Assembly: GCA_002713555.1 (NCBI GenBank)
Contig: PATG01000095.1
Span: 21,567 to 32,705 of the forward strand
From: Planctomycetaceae bacterium
Lineage (GTDB): Bacteria; Planctomycetota; Planctomycetia; Pirellulales; Lacipirellulaceae
Direction: 5' to 3'
Length of the DNA stretch: 11,139 nucleotides
Every line of letters begins with the position of its first letter. Position 1 is the first letter of the stretch. Below are positions 1 through 6,937 of this stretch, one piece after another. The translations under genes and the position numbers were made by a program. The notes under the pieces are model-generated. The model did no database searches. It was not told the origin of the DNA and saw nothing but the letters and a program-made list of their open reading frames with translations.

Positions 1-321
1 GAATATCCGCTGACCCCCGGGGTGTTGCTCTGCGAATCAGCATTGCAGGCAGGGGCCGTTTTGCTTTCGTCTAGAATCAATGAATCTGAGGCTCAAAAGT
101 CCGCTGGGATCCAAGACGGCGTGCCGGTGGCGACGCGGCTGAATAATGTCCAGTTTCGAGCGATGGTGCGTCCAGGAGACGAGATATTGTTGGAAGTGGA
201 ACTCACTGAGCAATTATCAACGGCATTCTTTATGAAAGCCAAAGTGATGAACGCTTCGACCGGAAAGCTTGCTGCACGTTTGGATTTTGCTTGCACTCTA
301 GCTGCCAAGGACGATTTATAG
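1..321 (+). CDS. FabZ-like 3-hydroxyacyl-ACP dehydratase, 5' end missing
   Basis: C-terminal 106 residues of a hotdog-fold dehydratase. The family removes water from 3-hydroxyacyl-ACP to give trans-2-enoyl-ACP in the cytosolic fatty-acid elongation cycle. The frame is open from base 1. It starts with PLTPGVLLCESALQAG, which corresponds to the FabZ central-helix motif (P-x-x-PGVL-x-x-E-A). The glutamate at visible residue 12 matches the FabZ catalytic acid. The catalytic histidine of the HFP motif should lie about three codons upstream of the window, so it cannot be checked. A second hotdog strand signature, VQFRAMVRPGDEILLEVEL, follows and ends in the usual short beta strands. The next gene is an enoyl-ACP reductase, the following step of the same cycle, which supports the call. 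Some hotdog proteins of this type act in specialised lipid pathways, so primary fatty-acid synthesis is likely but not proven. Confidence 0.82.
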   Translation, partial: EYPLTPGVLLCESALQAGAVLLSSRINESEAQKSAGIQDGVPVATRLNNVQFRAMVRPGDEILLEVELTEQLSTAFFMKAKVMNASTGKLAARLDFACTLAAKDDL

Positions 322-359
322 TGCTATGTATCGTTACACAACAAACGGACCACGTATCC

Positions 360-395
360 CCACGAAGTGTACCTGCTTTCCACGAAGCGTACCTG
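360..395 (+). repeat. Two 16-bp direct repeats before the enoyl reductase gene
   Basis: The sequence CCACGAAGTGTACCTG (360-375) recurs as CCACGAAGCGTACCTG (380-395), with one mismatch and a 20-bp period, about two helical turns. The pair lies between the dehydratase stop and the enoyl reductase start. An operator for a transcription factor is a reasonable guess from position and spacing, but no known regulator's consensus is recognised. Confidence 0.5.
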
Positions 396-438
396 AATTT
401 TCAATATCTCATTTGCGTTAATCAACCTGTTTAATACT

Positions 439-1290
439 ATGCCCACAGATTTTTTACAACTTGCAGGTAAAACGGTGCTCGTCTGTGGAGTTGCGAATCG
501 CAAAAGCGTGGCATGGCACATAGCAAAATTACTGGTTGAAGCCGATTGCAGGGTAATCTTTTCTGTGAGAAGTGAAGCTAGACGCGAGCAGGTTGCAAAA
601 CTTGTCCAAGGCATGGATGGAAGTGGGGGAGAAGATGTGATCGTCTGTGATATGGAATTCGAAGATCAAATCAAAGGTCTGGCCGAAAAGGTTGCCAGTC
701 GATGCGATTTACTCCATGGTGTTGTGCATTCGATTGCCTTTGGAGATTATTCGGAGGGCCCGCGTCCGTTTCATGAGACAAGCAAGCAGCAACTACTCAG
801 CGCATTTGATATTTCCTGCTTTTCACTGATCGCTTTGTCGAATGCTCTAAAAGACCAGCTTGCCAGGGATGCCTCGGTTGTGACCGTATCGATTTCGACG
901 ACGCGCATGGCAAGCGAAAACTATGGCTTCATGGCTCCGGTAAAAGCTGCTCTTGATTCCAGTTTGGCGTTTTTGGCCAAATCATTCAGTCAGTTTTCAG
1001 AAGTGCGATTTAATGCAGTGGCACCCGGTTTGCTGAAAACATCGGCATCAGCTGGTATTCCAGGCTATGTTGACTCTTATCTTTTTGCCGAGCAGGCCAC
1101 TTTGCGACAGCGTGCAGTCCAAACAGAGGAAGTCGCTGCGGCCGCTGCCTTTTTGCTTAGTTCCAGGTCGAGTGGGATGAATTCCCAGCGACTCGTGCTG
1201 GATGCAGGGATGGAAACGAATTACTTCGACCAGAGAATCGTGCAAAATTACCTTCAGGATGGACAAGAGTCCGCTCAATCACCCAGCTGA
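439..1290 (+). CDS. fabI: Enoyl-[acyl-carrier-protein] reductase (NADH), FabI family
   Basis: SDR-fold protein of 283 residues. The family reduces trans-2-enoyl-ACP with NAD(P)H, the last step of each fatty-acid elongation round. The cofactor loop G17-VANRKS-V-A25 is the FabI form (G-x5-S-x-A) rather than the classical SDR TGxxxGxG. HSIAF (97-101) occupies the position of the substrate-pocket strand. Tyr162 and Lys169 form the FabI-type Y-x6-K catalytic pair in [22 protein letters not shown] and the C-terminal LDAGM are further family landmarks. Length is slightly above the usual 255-265. The residue ten before Tyr162, where E. coli FabI has Tyr146, is Ile152 within [11 protein letters not shown] recall this segment as typical of planctomycete homologues. 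The ATG at 439 has no Shine-Dalgarno sequence; it places the N-terminal beta strand at the expected distance. It probably forms a functional pair with the upstream dehydratase. Confidence 0.88.
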   Translation: MPTDFLQLAGKTVLVCGVANRKSVAWHIAKLLVEADCRVIFSVRSEARREQVAKLVQGMDGSGGEDVIVCDMEFEDQIKGLAEKVASRCDLLHGVVHSIAFGDYSEGPRPFHETSKQQLLSAFDISCFSLIALSNALKDQLARDASVVTVSISTTRMASENYGFMAPVKAALDSSLAFLAKSFSQFSEVRFNAVAPGLLKTSASAGIPGYVDSYLFAEQATLRQRAVQTEEVAAAAAFLLSSRSSGMNSQRLVLDAGMETNYFDQRIVQNYLQDGQESAQSPS

Positions 1291-1681
1291 CAGGTATGAA
1301 TTACAGGGCAGATTTTTGGCTTCTAAGGACCCTACAGCCGTTTTTCAGGCATTAAATTGCCAGTCGAGGCACTCAATTGTGGCAGTAGACGTCAGTAGAT
1401 GGTATCCTAGGGGGGTGAGGCGGAGAATGCAGTTGCCGACGGATTTCTCCACGGATATTCGGTAACCCAAATAACTCCTATGTGTAACAGAGAAAACTTT
1501 TCTAGGCAGGCATCTCTTTCAGAGAGATCTGGCTACCGTTGGTGCTTAAGCCATTTGGTAGCGAGGCTATCGGTCTACCATTTTTTATCGAAAAGCGTTT
1601 TATCGAAACTCGCTTTATCGATACAGCATGCTTATCGACCGAGAGTAGTCATCCTGAAAGACCCAAACCAACAAACTGTAA
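1291..1681. other. 391-bp intergenic region before the kinase
   Basis: No convincing gene is visible; the short open frames here overlap the flanking genes and resemble nothing known. It contains an 8-bp inverted repeat with one G-T pair (1432-1439 with 1459-1466), an 8-bp palindrome GCTTAAGC near 1543, an inverted GCTACC/GGTAGC pair around 1532-1563, and the TTATCGA array listed separately. No T-tract terminator follows any of the hairpins. It presumably holds the kinase promoter and 5' UTR. Confidence 0.6.
1585..1638 (+). repeat. Four phased TTATCGA repeats upstream of the kinase
   Basis: The heptamer TTATCGA occurs at 1585, 1600, 1615 and 1632, with periods of 15, 15 and 17 bp, and ends 43 bp before the kinase ATG. 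It is not a match to the DnaA box TTATNCACA. The array may bind a regulator or may be a decayed short tandem repeat. In one frame the 15-bp unit reads FIEKR, FIETR, FIDTA, but that frame runs into the kinase gene and starts only from TTG, so I do not call it coding. Confidence 0.55.
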
Positions 1682-3232
1682 ATGTCTAAATCTGTGGCCC
1701 AAAGTTTTATTGATCTTGTCAAGCGTAGTCAGCTGGTGGAAGAGGACCAGCTGTCAAAATTTTTGGTAAGCTACCGAAAGACGCATGGTGAATTACCCCA
1801 GCGTCACGAAGCGGTTGCAGAGATCCTTATCGAGGCAGGTCTGTTAACGCAATGGCAGACCGAAAAATTGCTTGCTGGCAAGCATCGCGGTTTTATTCTT
1901 GGTAAGTACAAGTTGCTAGGCCAACTTGGTAAAGGAGGGATGAGTACCGTTTATCTTGCAGAGCATATTCTTATGCGTGCTCAGCGAGCCATCAAAGTAT
2001 TGCCACGAAATCGTGTGGAAGACTCCACCTATCTTGAACGCTTTCGAATTGAAGCGCGTGCTGCAGCCAAGTTGGATGATCCCAATATCGTGCGCGCTTA
2101 CGATATTGACCAAGAAGGGGATACGCACTTTCTCGTGATGGAATATGTGGCAGGGCAGGACCTGCATGCTTTGGTCAAAGAGCAAGGCCCCATCGACTTT
2201 TATGCAGCTGCAGATTATATAGCCCAAGCAGCACGAGGATTGTCGCATGCCCACGAAATGGGATTGATTCATCGCGATATCAAGCCTGCAAACTGCCTGT
2301 TGGATGAGAATAAGGTTGTCAAGCTATTGGATATGGGGCTAGCGCGTATGACCGATGATGAGGCTTCGTTGACTCTTGACAATAACGAAAACGTGTTGGG
2401 AACAGCTGATTATTTGGCCCCAGAACAGGCGTTAAACAGCCATGATGCAGATGCACGCTCCGATATATATAGCTTGGGTTGCACCCTCTACTTTTTGTTG
2501 ACTGGACATCCCCCATTTCCTGAGGGGTCGATTTCACAGCGTTTGATGAAGCATCAGACGGAGGTTGCCCCCAGCATTCTCAAGGAACGTCCTGATGTGC
2601 CGCCGACATTGCTTCATATTTGCGAAAAGATGATGGCCAAGTCACCTGACGAACGCTATCCGAGTGCCCAGGATATAGACGTTCGATTAACAGCCTGGCT
2701 GGAAGATCAAGGTCGTAATGTTGGTGATAGCGGTAATTCAACAGATTCAGATTCGGATGGCGTGGGGAGCGGAATCTTGCAGCGATTTGCACAATCCATA
2801 GATCGTTCAGGATCAGGGTCGGGCAGTGCGATTCATCAAGTAGACAAAAAGAAGAAGAAGTCACCTCCTGCGTCAAAAGAGAACGATGAAGAAATCGGTC
2901 TGGCACCCCTGGAAGAAGAGCATATGCCAGATGAAGAAGCGATTTCATTAAGTGAATCTGCCCGTACGACGGATGATTTAACGGCAGCAACTCACGATAC
3001 GGTTACCGATGGCCCACACAGGTCGCTTATCGAAGAGGCCTTAGAAAAACAGGAAGCCAAAACCCAACGGGTTGCTGAGCGTTTTAAGTCCCAGCCAGGT
3101 GAGATCAATCCGTTGCGTCCACCAGGCTACAAAGGACCCAGTTATGGCATTTCGCCATGGGTTTATATTGGTATCACGATAGGAGTTGTTGTCGTGCTTG
3201 GTGTGATCCTGGCCGTCACGCTTAATTCTTAG
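1682..3232 (+). CDS. Tail-anchored serine/threonine protein kinase (Hanks type)
   Basis: Protein of 516 residues. Residues 1-75 form a leader ending [14 protein letters not shown] and [10 protein letters not shown], a lead-in typical of planctomycete kinases. The kinase domain (about 76-345) has the glycine loop G83-KGGMSTV, ATP-binding Lys105 (AIK), catalytic loop HRDIKPAN with Asp199, DMG instead of DFG at 217-219, and APEQ at 246-249. All catalytic residues are present, so it should be active. A low-complexity Ser/Gly/Asp linker follows, with five lysines at 389-393 and an acidic stretch. A single hydrophobic segment (about 493-514) ends two residues before the stop. The kinase is thus cytosolic and anchored by its C-terminus, with no extracytoplasmic sensor domain. 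Partners and substrates are unknown. The ATG at 1682 lacks a Shine-Dalgarno but gives the full leader. The gene converges with the next one, and the two overlap by 4 bp at their stops. Confidence 0.93.
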   Translation: MSKSVAQSFIDLVKRSQLVEEDQLSKFLVSYRKTHGELPQRHEAVAEILIEAGLLTQWQTEKLLAGKHRGFILGKYKLLGQLGKGGMSTVYLAEHILMRAQRAIKVLPRNRVEDSTYLERFRIEARAAAKLDDPNIVRAYDIDQEGDTHFLVMEYVAGQDLHALVKEQGPIDFYAAADYIAQAARGLSHAHEMGLIHRDIKPANCLLDENKVVKLLDMGLARMTDDEASLTLDNNENVLGTADYLAPEQALNSHDADARSDIYSLGCTLYFLLTGHPPFPEGSISQRLMKHQTEVAPSILKERPDVPPTLLHICEKMMAKSPDERYPSAQDIDVRLTAWLEDQGRNVGDSGNSTDSDSDGVGSGILQRFAQSIDRSGSGSGSAIHQVDKKKKKSPPASKENDEEIGLAPLEEEHMPDEEAISLSESARTTDDLTAATHDTVTDGPHRSLIEEALEKQEAKTQRVAERFKSQPGEINPLRPPGYKGPSYGISPWVYIGITIGVVVVLGVILAVTLNS

Positions 3233-4257
3233 TTCCACAATACGCCTACCATCAGGCAGTTTATTCCTGAGCCGATACCCAACATGGCGACACGGTCTTT
3301 TGGCAGGATATGTCCATTCTCGAGTGCGAGAGCCATCGTTAATGGAAGAGCGGCTGCGCCCGTGTTGCCCAAGGTTTCTAGCGTTGTGTAATCGATCTTG
3401 GGGTTCAGTTCCAAGGTTTCGAAGAGCAATTTACGCTGGGCAACTCCAACTTGATGGCAGACTGTCTTATCAATCTTCTCTGGGGGCCAGCCAGTTTCAG
3501 TAAGGAATTTTGCAAAGGTCTCAGCTCCGGTTGCAACACCTTCATGCATAAGCTGCTCACTATCGGTATGCATGAAGGATTGAAGTCCTTCGCTCTGGCA
3601 TAGCTGATGTTGGTCGGTATGGGCCAGATAACTGGCAGCAGTCACCCGGTTACCAGTTTGGGTGAGTTCATCATTGCAAAGAAGCATGGCCACGCTCCCT
3701 GAACCGATGGTTAGCGAGGCAATTAGGTGCTTGATGTCTTGCCGGGTCAAACTGGAGTCTGTGTTGAGTCGTTCGATCGTGTTCTCTACCAATTGCCTTC
3801 CGCATTCGGTACCCACAACTAGGCCTGCCCGAATTTGGCCCAGCTCTATCATGTTTGCCACTTGAATGAGCCCGCTCAGCAGTCCCAAGCAGGCGTTAGA
3901 AGCATCGTGAATCAAGCAATCACTCGATAGCTTTAAACCATGGTGTACCCCGCAGGCTGTTGCGGGCTCAAGAAAATCGCGACACACGGACCCATGGACC
4001 AAGGCACCAATATGCTTTCGATCGATCCCACTGGCCTGTATTGCTTTTTCACCACTGAGGATACTCTTCGAACTGGGAGATGTGTGTGGAGGGAAAAAAC
4101 GTCGGGTTTGAATGCCCGTCATTAATTCCAATCGTCCGTGGGGTAAACGGAGTCGCTCGTAAACGGGAGCTAACCGTTGTTCCAATTCATCGGTTGAGAC
4201 GATTTCTTTTGGTAAAGTGTATCCAAAGGATTCGAGATAAGCTCGTTGGTATTGCAT
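3229..4257 (-). CDS. OleA-like 3-oxoacyl-ACP synthase III family condensing enzyme
   Basis: Thiolase-fold protein of 342 residues with the FabH-type Cys-His-Asn triad: Cys123 in [10 protein letters not shown], His268 in VCHQVG, and Asn298 in [10 protein letters not shown]. From memory it resembles OleA of Xanthomonas more than housekeeping FabH. It shares the N-terminal ERLxPxYxRL block, RDFLEPATA with Glu97 at the position of the OleA catalytic glutamate, and the C-terminal ALLGIGSGxNC-like block. OleA joins two fatty acyl-CoAs head to head to a beta-keto acid, the first step of long-chain olefin synthesis. Standard automatic annotation would probably say FabH or KAS III. No oleB, oleC or oleD homologue lies in the window, so pathway membership is inferred. 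The gene stands alone and faces the kinase, sharing bases at the stop codons. The start is ATG with no clear Shine-Dalgarno; the N-terminus aligns with remembered OleA. Confidence 0.82.
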   Translation of the reverse strand: MQYQRAYLESFGYTLPKEIVSTDELEQRLAPVYERLRLPHGRLELMTGIQTRRFFPPHTSPSSKSILSGEKAIQASGIDRKHIGALVHGSVCRDFLEPATACGVHHGLKLSSDCLIHDASNACLGLLSGLIQVANMIELGQIRAGLVVGTECGRQLVENTIERLNTDSSLTRQDIKHLIASLTIGSGSVAMLLCNDELTQTGNRVTAASYLAHTDQHQLCQSEGLQSFMHTDSEQLMHEGVATGAETFAKFLTETGWPPEKIDKTVCHQVGVAQRKLLFETLELNPKIDYTTLETLGNTGAAALPLTMALALENGHILPKDRVAMLGIGSGINCLMVGVLWN

Positions 4258-4299
4258 CAGAAAGTGGGGTTGGAGGATGAAATATGCGGGCTAGTACTC

Positions 4300-4328
4300 A
4301 CAATACAGGGCGACTCAGGTGCCGTAAA
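4300..4328 (-). promoter_or_regulatory. Candidate promoter for the OleA-like gene
   Basis: On the minus strand TTTACG (4328-4323) is followed after 17 bp by TATTGT (4305-4300). Each hexamer matches four of six sigma70 consensus bases with ideal spacing. Transcription would start near 4293, leaving a leader of about 35 nt. Chance matches of this quality are common, so this is tentative. Confidence 0.35.
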
Positions 4329-4485
4329 CGGGGTAGGCAACTGCGCTGGCAGGAGAGGGGGCATTGATCCAGTTACCGGGGTTGTTTTTTTAACCTTGAT
4401 TTTTCTGCTAAGCTAACTCCAATTGGCCGGAAAATCATTGCCTGGGAGTGTGTATATGCATTCCGGGTAGTATCAGCAGGGCAGT

Positions 4486-5232
4486 ATGAATAGTAAGCCA
4501 ATGGATGAACAAACAGAGTCCGCCGGGAGTACGAACGTTGCACGTGATTGGTGTGCAGTGCTTTTTGCCTTGGCATTACCAAGTCTAGTGACACTGACTT
4601 ATTTTATCTGGGCACAGGATTCTACAGCGAGTATTCAGCAGTCGGTTTACTCGATTGCCAAAGTCGTCCAATTTGCTTTTCCGGTTGTCTTTGTCGTCTG
4701 GATCCAGAAACAGCGTTTGCAATTTGATTTGAATTTACCACGGGGCATGATGTTGGGAGGGGTCTTTGGCCTGATTGTTTTTATTGCGGGCCTGACCATC
4801 TATCGGTTTTTTCTGGAGTCCAGCGATTTTTTTCTGGTGGGGCAGCAGCGCATCCAAGAGAAAATCGTCAGCATGGGGCTGGAGCAAACATGGAAATTCA
4901 TTGCTATGGGGACCTTTTACTGTCTGATTCATTCCTTGCTTGAAGAATACTACTGGCGCTGGTTCGCGTTTCGCCAGCTGAATTCGCTGGTTACTTTGCG
5001 AGCTGCGATCATGATTTCTGCTTTAGGATTTATGGCTCATCATGTGATCGTATTGGGGCACTTTTTTGGATACTTCTCACTGGCCACAGGTCTGTTTTCG
5101 GTCGCTGTGGCGATTGGTGGTGTCTTTTGGGCGTGGCTCTACCACCGGAGCGGTTCACTTCTGGGCCCTTGGTTGAGCCATCTTCTGATCGACGCTGCGA
5201 TATTTACGATCGGGTATGACATCGCAATGTGA
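4486..5232 (+). CDS. CPBP family intramembrane metalloprotease/glutamic protease (Abi/CAAX type)
   Basis: Polytopic membrane protein of 248 residues. The CPBP signature is complete: EExxxR at Glu153-Glu154-YYW-Arg158, FxxxH at Phe182-MAH-His186, and HxxxB at His232-LLI-Asp236. About seven hydrophobic segments are visible (roughly 22-43, 56-74, 87-110, 135-152, 172-193, 198-219 and 225-245). Family members related to Rce1 cleave near or within the membrane. Bacterial ones have been linked to prenyl-protein processing, bacteriocin self-immunity or membrane-protein quality control. Nothing nearby suggests a bacteriocin, so the substrate is unknown. The ATG at 4486 was chosen; an in-frame ATG at 4501 is equally possible, and neither has a strong Shine-Dalgarno. 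A likely terminator follows directly, so the gene appears monocistronic. Confidence 0.86.
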   Translation: MNSKPMDEQTESAGSTNVARDWCAVLFALALPSLVTLTYFIWAQDSTASIQQSVYSIAKVVQFAFPVVFVVWIQKQRLQFDLNLPRGMMLGGVFGLIVFIAGLTIYRFFLESSDFFLVGQQRIQEKIVSMGLEQTWKFIAMGTFYCLIHSLLEEYYWRWFAFRQLNSLVTLRAAIMISALGFMAHHVIVLGHFFGYFSLATGLFSVAVAIGGVFWAWLYHRSGSLLGPWLSHLLIDAAIFTIGYDIAM

Positions 5233-5241
5233 GGTGAGTGT

Positions 5242-5274
5242 ACTGGGTGCCTCGTCCTCCTGAGCCCAGTTTTT
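5242..5274 (+). terminator. Probable intrinsic terminator of the CPBP gene
   Basis: ACTGGG (5242-5247) pairs with CCCAGT (5265-5270), extended by one G-T pair, with a loop of about 15 nt. It is followed at once by a run of five T (5270-5274). It lies 10 bp past the CPBP stop. The large loop makes it moderate in strength. Confidence 0.55.
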
Positions 5275-5468
5275 GAAGAAGTTCTCAGTTGTGCAGATGG
5301 TGTAAAAGTTTTCGGCCAAGTACAGTCCCCGAAGAAGGGGCTAGATCCCTAAATAAACAGTGAATTGAGGAATTTGGTCACCCCCTGGAATAACTTTATC
5401 TTGTGCTAGCGAAAATAAACGGGCCCAAGATATGCTAACCCCTTGTCAGACTTTACATATTCGCTAAA

Positions 5469-5515
5469 TTTTGCCGTTGACTTGCATCTCTCACGTGCCG
5501 AGTGACACGGCAAAA
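5469..5515. repeat. 9-bp inverted repeat, TTTTGCCGT / ACGGCAAAA
   Basis: Perfect arms at 5469-5477 and 5507-5515 enclose 29 nt. A competing pairing uses TGCCG (5496-5500) with CGGCA (5508-5512), so the right arm could switch partners. No T tract follows the stem on either strand, so it is not a terminator. Confidence 0.45.
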
Positions 5516-5594
5516 CAATTCCCAGGAGATTATAGAAGGCCAGAACGATAGGGAAATCGATCCGAAAAGTCTTGAACTTTCCCTGCTTAGTTTT

Positions 5595-5635
5595 AGATCA
5601 GGTGTGCTCTAGATCAGGTGTGCTCTAGATCAGGT
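5595..5635 (+). repeat. Tandem 16-bp repeat, 2.6 copies
   Basis: AGATCAGGTGTGCTCT occurs twice exactly (5595-5610 and 5611-5626), followed by AGATCAGGT (5627-5635). The identity of the copies suggests recent duplication or active slippage. Confidence 0.85.
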
Positions 5636-5689
5636 CTGCAGGACGATTCCTGGAAACTAGTGAAGAGCGAATCCAGGAATGTAGCAGAC
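5634..5689. repeat. Two-tier hairpin
   Basis: An inner stem ATTCCTGGA (5646-5654) pairs with TCCAGGAAT (5672-5680) across 17 nt. An outer stem GTCTGC (5634-5639) pairs with GCAGAC (5684-5689). The internal loops between tiers are short and asymmetric. No T run follows. The outer 5' arm begins inside the last copy of the tandem repeat. Confidence 0.5.
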
Positions 5690-5753
5690 TGCTTGGTCTA
5701 GTAGGGGGTTGGTTTAGGAACCTGGCCAAGGTTGGTCCGGGTTGGTTCACATT

Positions 5754-5781
5754 AGGTTAAACTGGCGTCAGGTAAAACTGG
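5754..5781 (+). repeat. 12-bp direct repeat with 16-bp period
   Basis: AGGTTAAACTGG (5754-5765) recurs as AGGTAAAACTGG (5770-5781) with one mismatch. The period equals that of the tandem repeat 150 bp upstream, although the unit differs. Confidence 0.5.
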
Positions 5782-6027
5782 TTAGAAGCGTTGGTATTAC
5801 CTTGTTTCTTATGGAGTCTGAGGATGCCAAGGACGGCAGATTAACGATCCTTGTATCCTGGCAGCCATTTCCATAACGGCTGTTTCCATTTGATTCGAGG
5901 CCAGTCCATTGCTCAATTACCTGTGAGTTATGATCTGATAGTGGACTACAACAAGTTGACGATCATCTATCGTGAGGCTTTACCACTCTGAAGGGATTCA
6001 TTGATGGCGCTAGGCTATGCGTCTGAA

Positions 6028-6033
6028 AGGGAG
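6028..6033 (+). promoter_or_regulatory. Ribosome binding site deciding the C26 start
   Basis: AGGGAG ends 9 nt before the ATG at 6043. The upstream in-frame candidates TTG 6001 and ATG 6004 have no comparable site. The same AAAGGGAG octamer precedes the ACT-domain gene. Confidence 0.6.
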
Positions 6034-6042
6034 TGCGAAGCG

Positions 6043-6786
6043 ATGACCAAGCCATTGATTGGTGTGAATGCAGATTTTAGAGCGGCTCAAGGGGATGGCC
6101 CGGCTTACACCTTTGTTGCGTCGGACTATTTCGACGCGATTCTCGGGGCGGGTGGTATACCTGTCATCATTCCTCCTTATGAAACAGAAGAAGACATAGA
6201 TGAGGTGCTTAACCATTTGGCCGGTGTGGTCCTGGTGGGAGGAGCCGATTTAGACCCGCGACGCGATGGTTGGATGTTGCACCCAACAGTACGACTTCAG
6301 GATCCACGTCGAGAAGCTTTTGATCGTTGCCTGGCCAGAAAAATTTCGGAGCGACGGCTACCAGCGTTTGGCATTGGTTCAGGCATGCAGTTGCTCAATT
6401 TGACCATGGGTGGAAATCTGTACCTTCACATTCCAGAAGATCTGCCGAATGCTTTACCGCATAAGGATCCATTGGACCCGGCCCATCGACACACACTGGA
6501 GCTTGCTCAGGGGTCGTTGATGGATCGCGTCTATGGTGACGGAGAACTGCGTGTCAATAGCATGCACCATATGGCAATCGACGAAGTCGCTCCGGGTTTT
6601 GCAGTTACAGCCCGTTGCCCTGACGGCGTCGTAGAAGCCATCGAAAGTACCATGTCGGATTGGTTTGCAATGGGCACACAGTTCCATCCCGAAGCGGATA
6701 CTGCATCGGCCCTTGACGTAAGGATATTCGAAGAATTTCTGAGCGGTATTGCTCAGTCGAGTGAGGCCATGAGTCTCGTGGCCTAG
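6043..6786 (+). CDS. Class I glutamine amidotransferase-like protein (peptidase C26), nucleophile lost
   Basis: Protein of 247 residues resembling gamma-glutamyl-gamma-aminobutyrate hydrolase (PuuD type). It starts MTKPLIGV with the usual first beta strand. VVLVGGADLDP is the family's GGxDxxP strand. The nucleophile elbow reads PAFGIGSGMQLLN where active relatives have G-I-C-R-G-x-Q. Cys is therefore Gly112 and the following Arg is Ser113. The rest of the triad, His215 and Glu217 in QFHPEAD, is kept. MHHMAI near 174 matches a conserved histidine-bearing segment. The fold looks intact but hydrolysis of a gamma-glutamyl bond by the normal mechanism is unlikely; a binding or regulatory role, or different chemistry, is inferred. 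Start 6043 is preferred because of its Shine-Dalgarno and family alignment; TTG 6001 or ATG 6004 would add 13-14 residues. A strong terminator lies 150 bp downstream. Confidence 0.85.
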   Translation: MTKPLIGVNADFRAAQGDGPAYTFVASDYFDAILGAGGIPVIIPPYETEEDIDEVLNHLAGVVLVGGADLDPRRDGWMLHPTVRLQDPRREAFDRCLARKISERRLPAFGIGSGMQLLNLTMGGNLYLHIPEDLPNALPHKDPLDPAHRHTLELAQGSLMDRVYGDGELRVNSMHHMAIDEVAPGFAVTARCPDGVVEAIESTMSDWFAMGTQFHPEADTASALDVRIFEEFLSGIAQSSEAMSLVA

Positions 6787-6937
6787 AACCCATTTTAAAA
6801 CCACCTTGTTGTGTCAAGTTTCCTGAAGAATTTGGCCCTTAACCACGTATATGTAACTGGTTCTAGAGGTTTTACTTGGTGCGGCACTTACAGAGAGAGG
6901 CGAGTTCCGCTCGTAGGAGAACGAGTTGAAGACCCAG

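Larger units (their letters stand above)
5233..6042. other. Long repeat-rich intergenic region
   Basis: About 770-810 bp without a recognisable gene. After the CPBP terminator it holds several separate inverted repeats: 5397-5403 with 5426-5432 (7 bp), 5469-5477 with 5507-5515 (9 bp), 5550-5556 with 5578-5584 (7 bp), and a two-tier hairpin at 5634-5689. It also has two sets of 16-bp-period direct repeats and a GGTTGG-rich tract. A near-consensus -35 hexamer TTGACG lies at 5956-5961 before the C26 gene, but no good -10 follows. No tRNA, SRP RNA, RNase P or tmRNA signature was recognised. A structured non-coding RNA or long regulated leader is possible. Confidence 0.5.

Noticed and set aside
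360..395. CRISPR repeat-spacer unit
   Set aside because: Only two 16-bp copies with a 4-bp spacer and no cas genes.
1202..1465. 87-codon frame overlapping the end of fabI
   Set aside because: Its first third is an out-of-frame reading of fabI and the rest has no recognisable fold or start signal.
1585..1638. DnaA-box cluster or replication origin
   Set aside because: TTATCGA departs from TTATNCACA in the conserved CACA half, and no dnaA, dnaN or AT-rich unwinding element is present.
1539..1769. 76-codon frame with FIEKR/FIETR repeats upstream of the kinase
   Set aside because: It has a TTG start, no ribosome binding site and a long overlap with the kinase gene in another frame; the repeats are better explained at DNA level.
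2580..2990. 136-codon minus-strand frame inside the kinase gene
   Set aside because: It lies antisense to the conserved kinase domain and linker, and has no family features.
5321..5340. CCCC-GAAGAA-GGGG hairpin as a terminator
   Set aside because: The stem has only four solid pairs and no T run follows.
6454..6804. 116-codon minus-strand frame inside the C26 gene
   Set aside because: It is antisense to a gene with clear family motifs and is rich in Cys/His as expected for a shadow frame.
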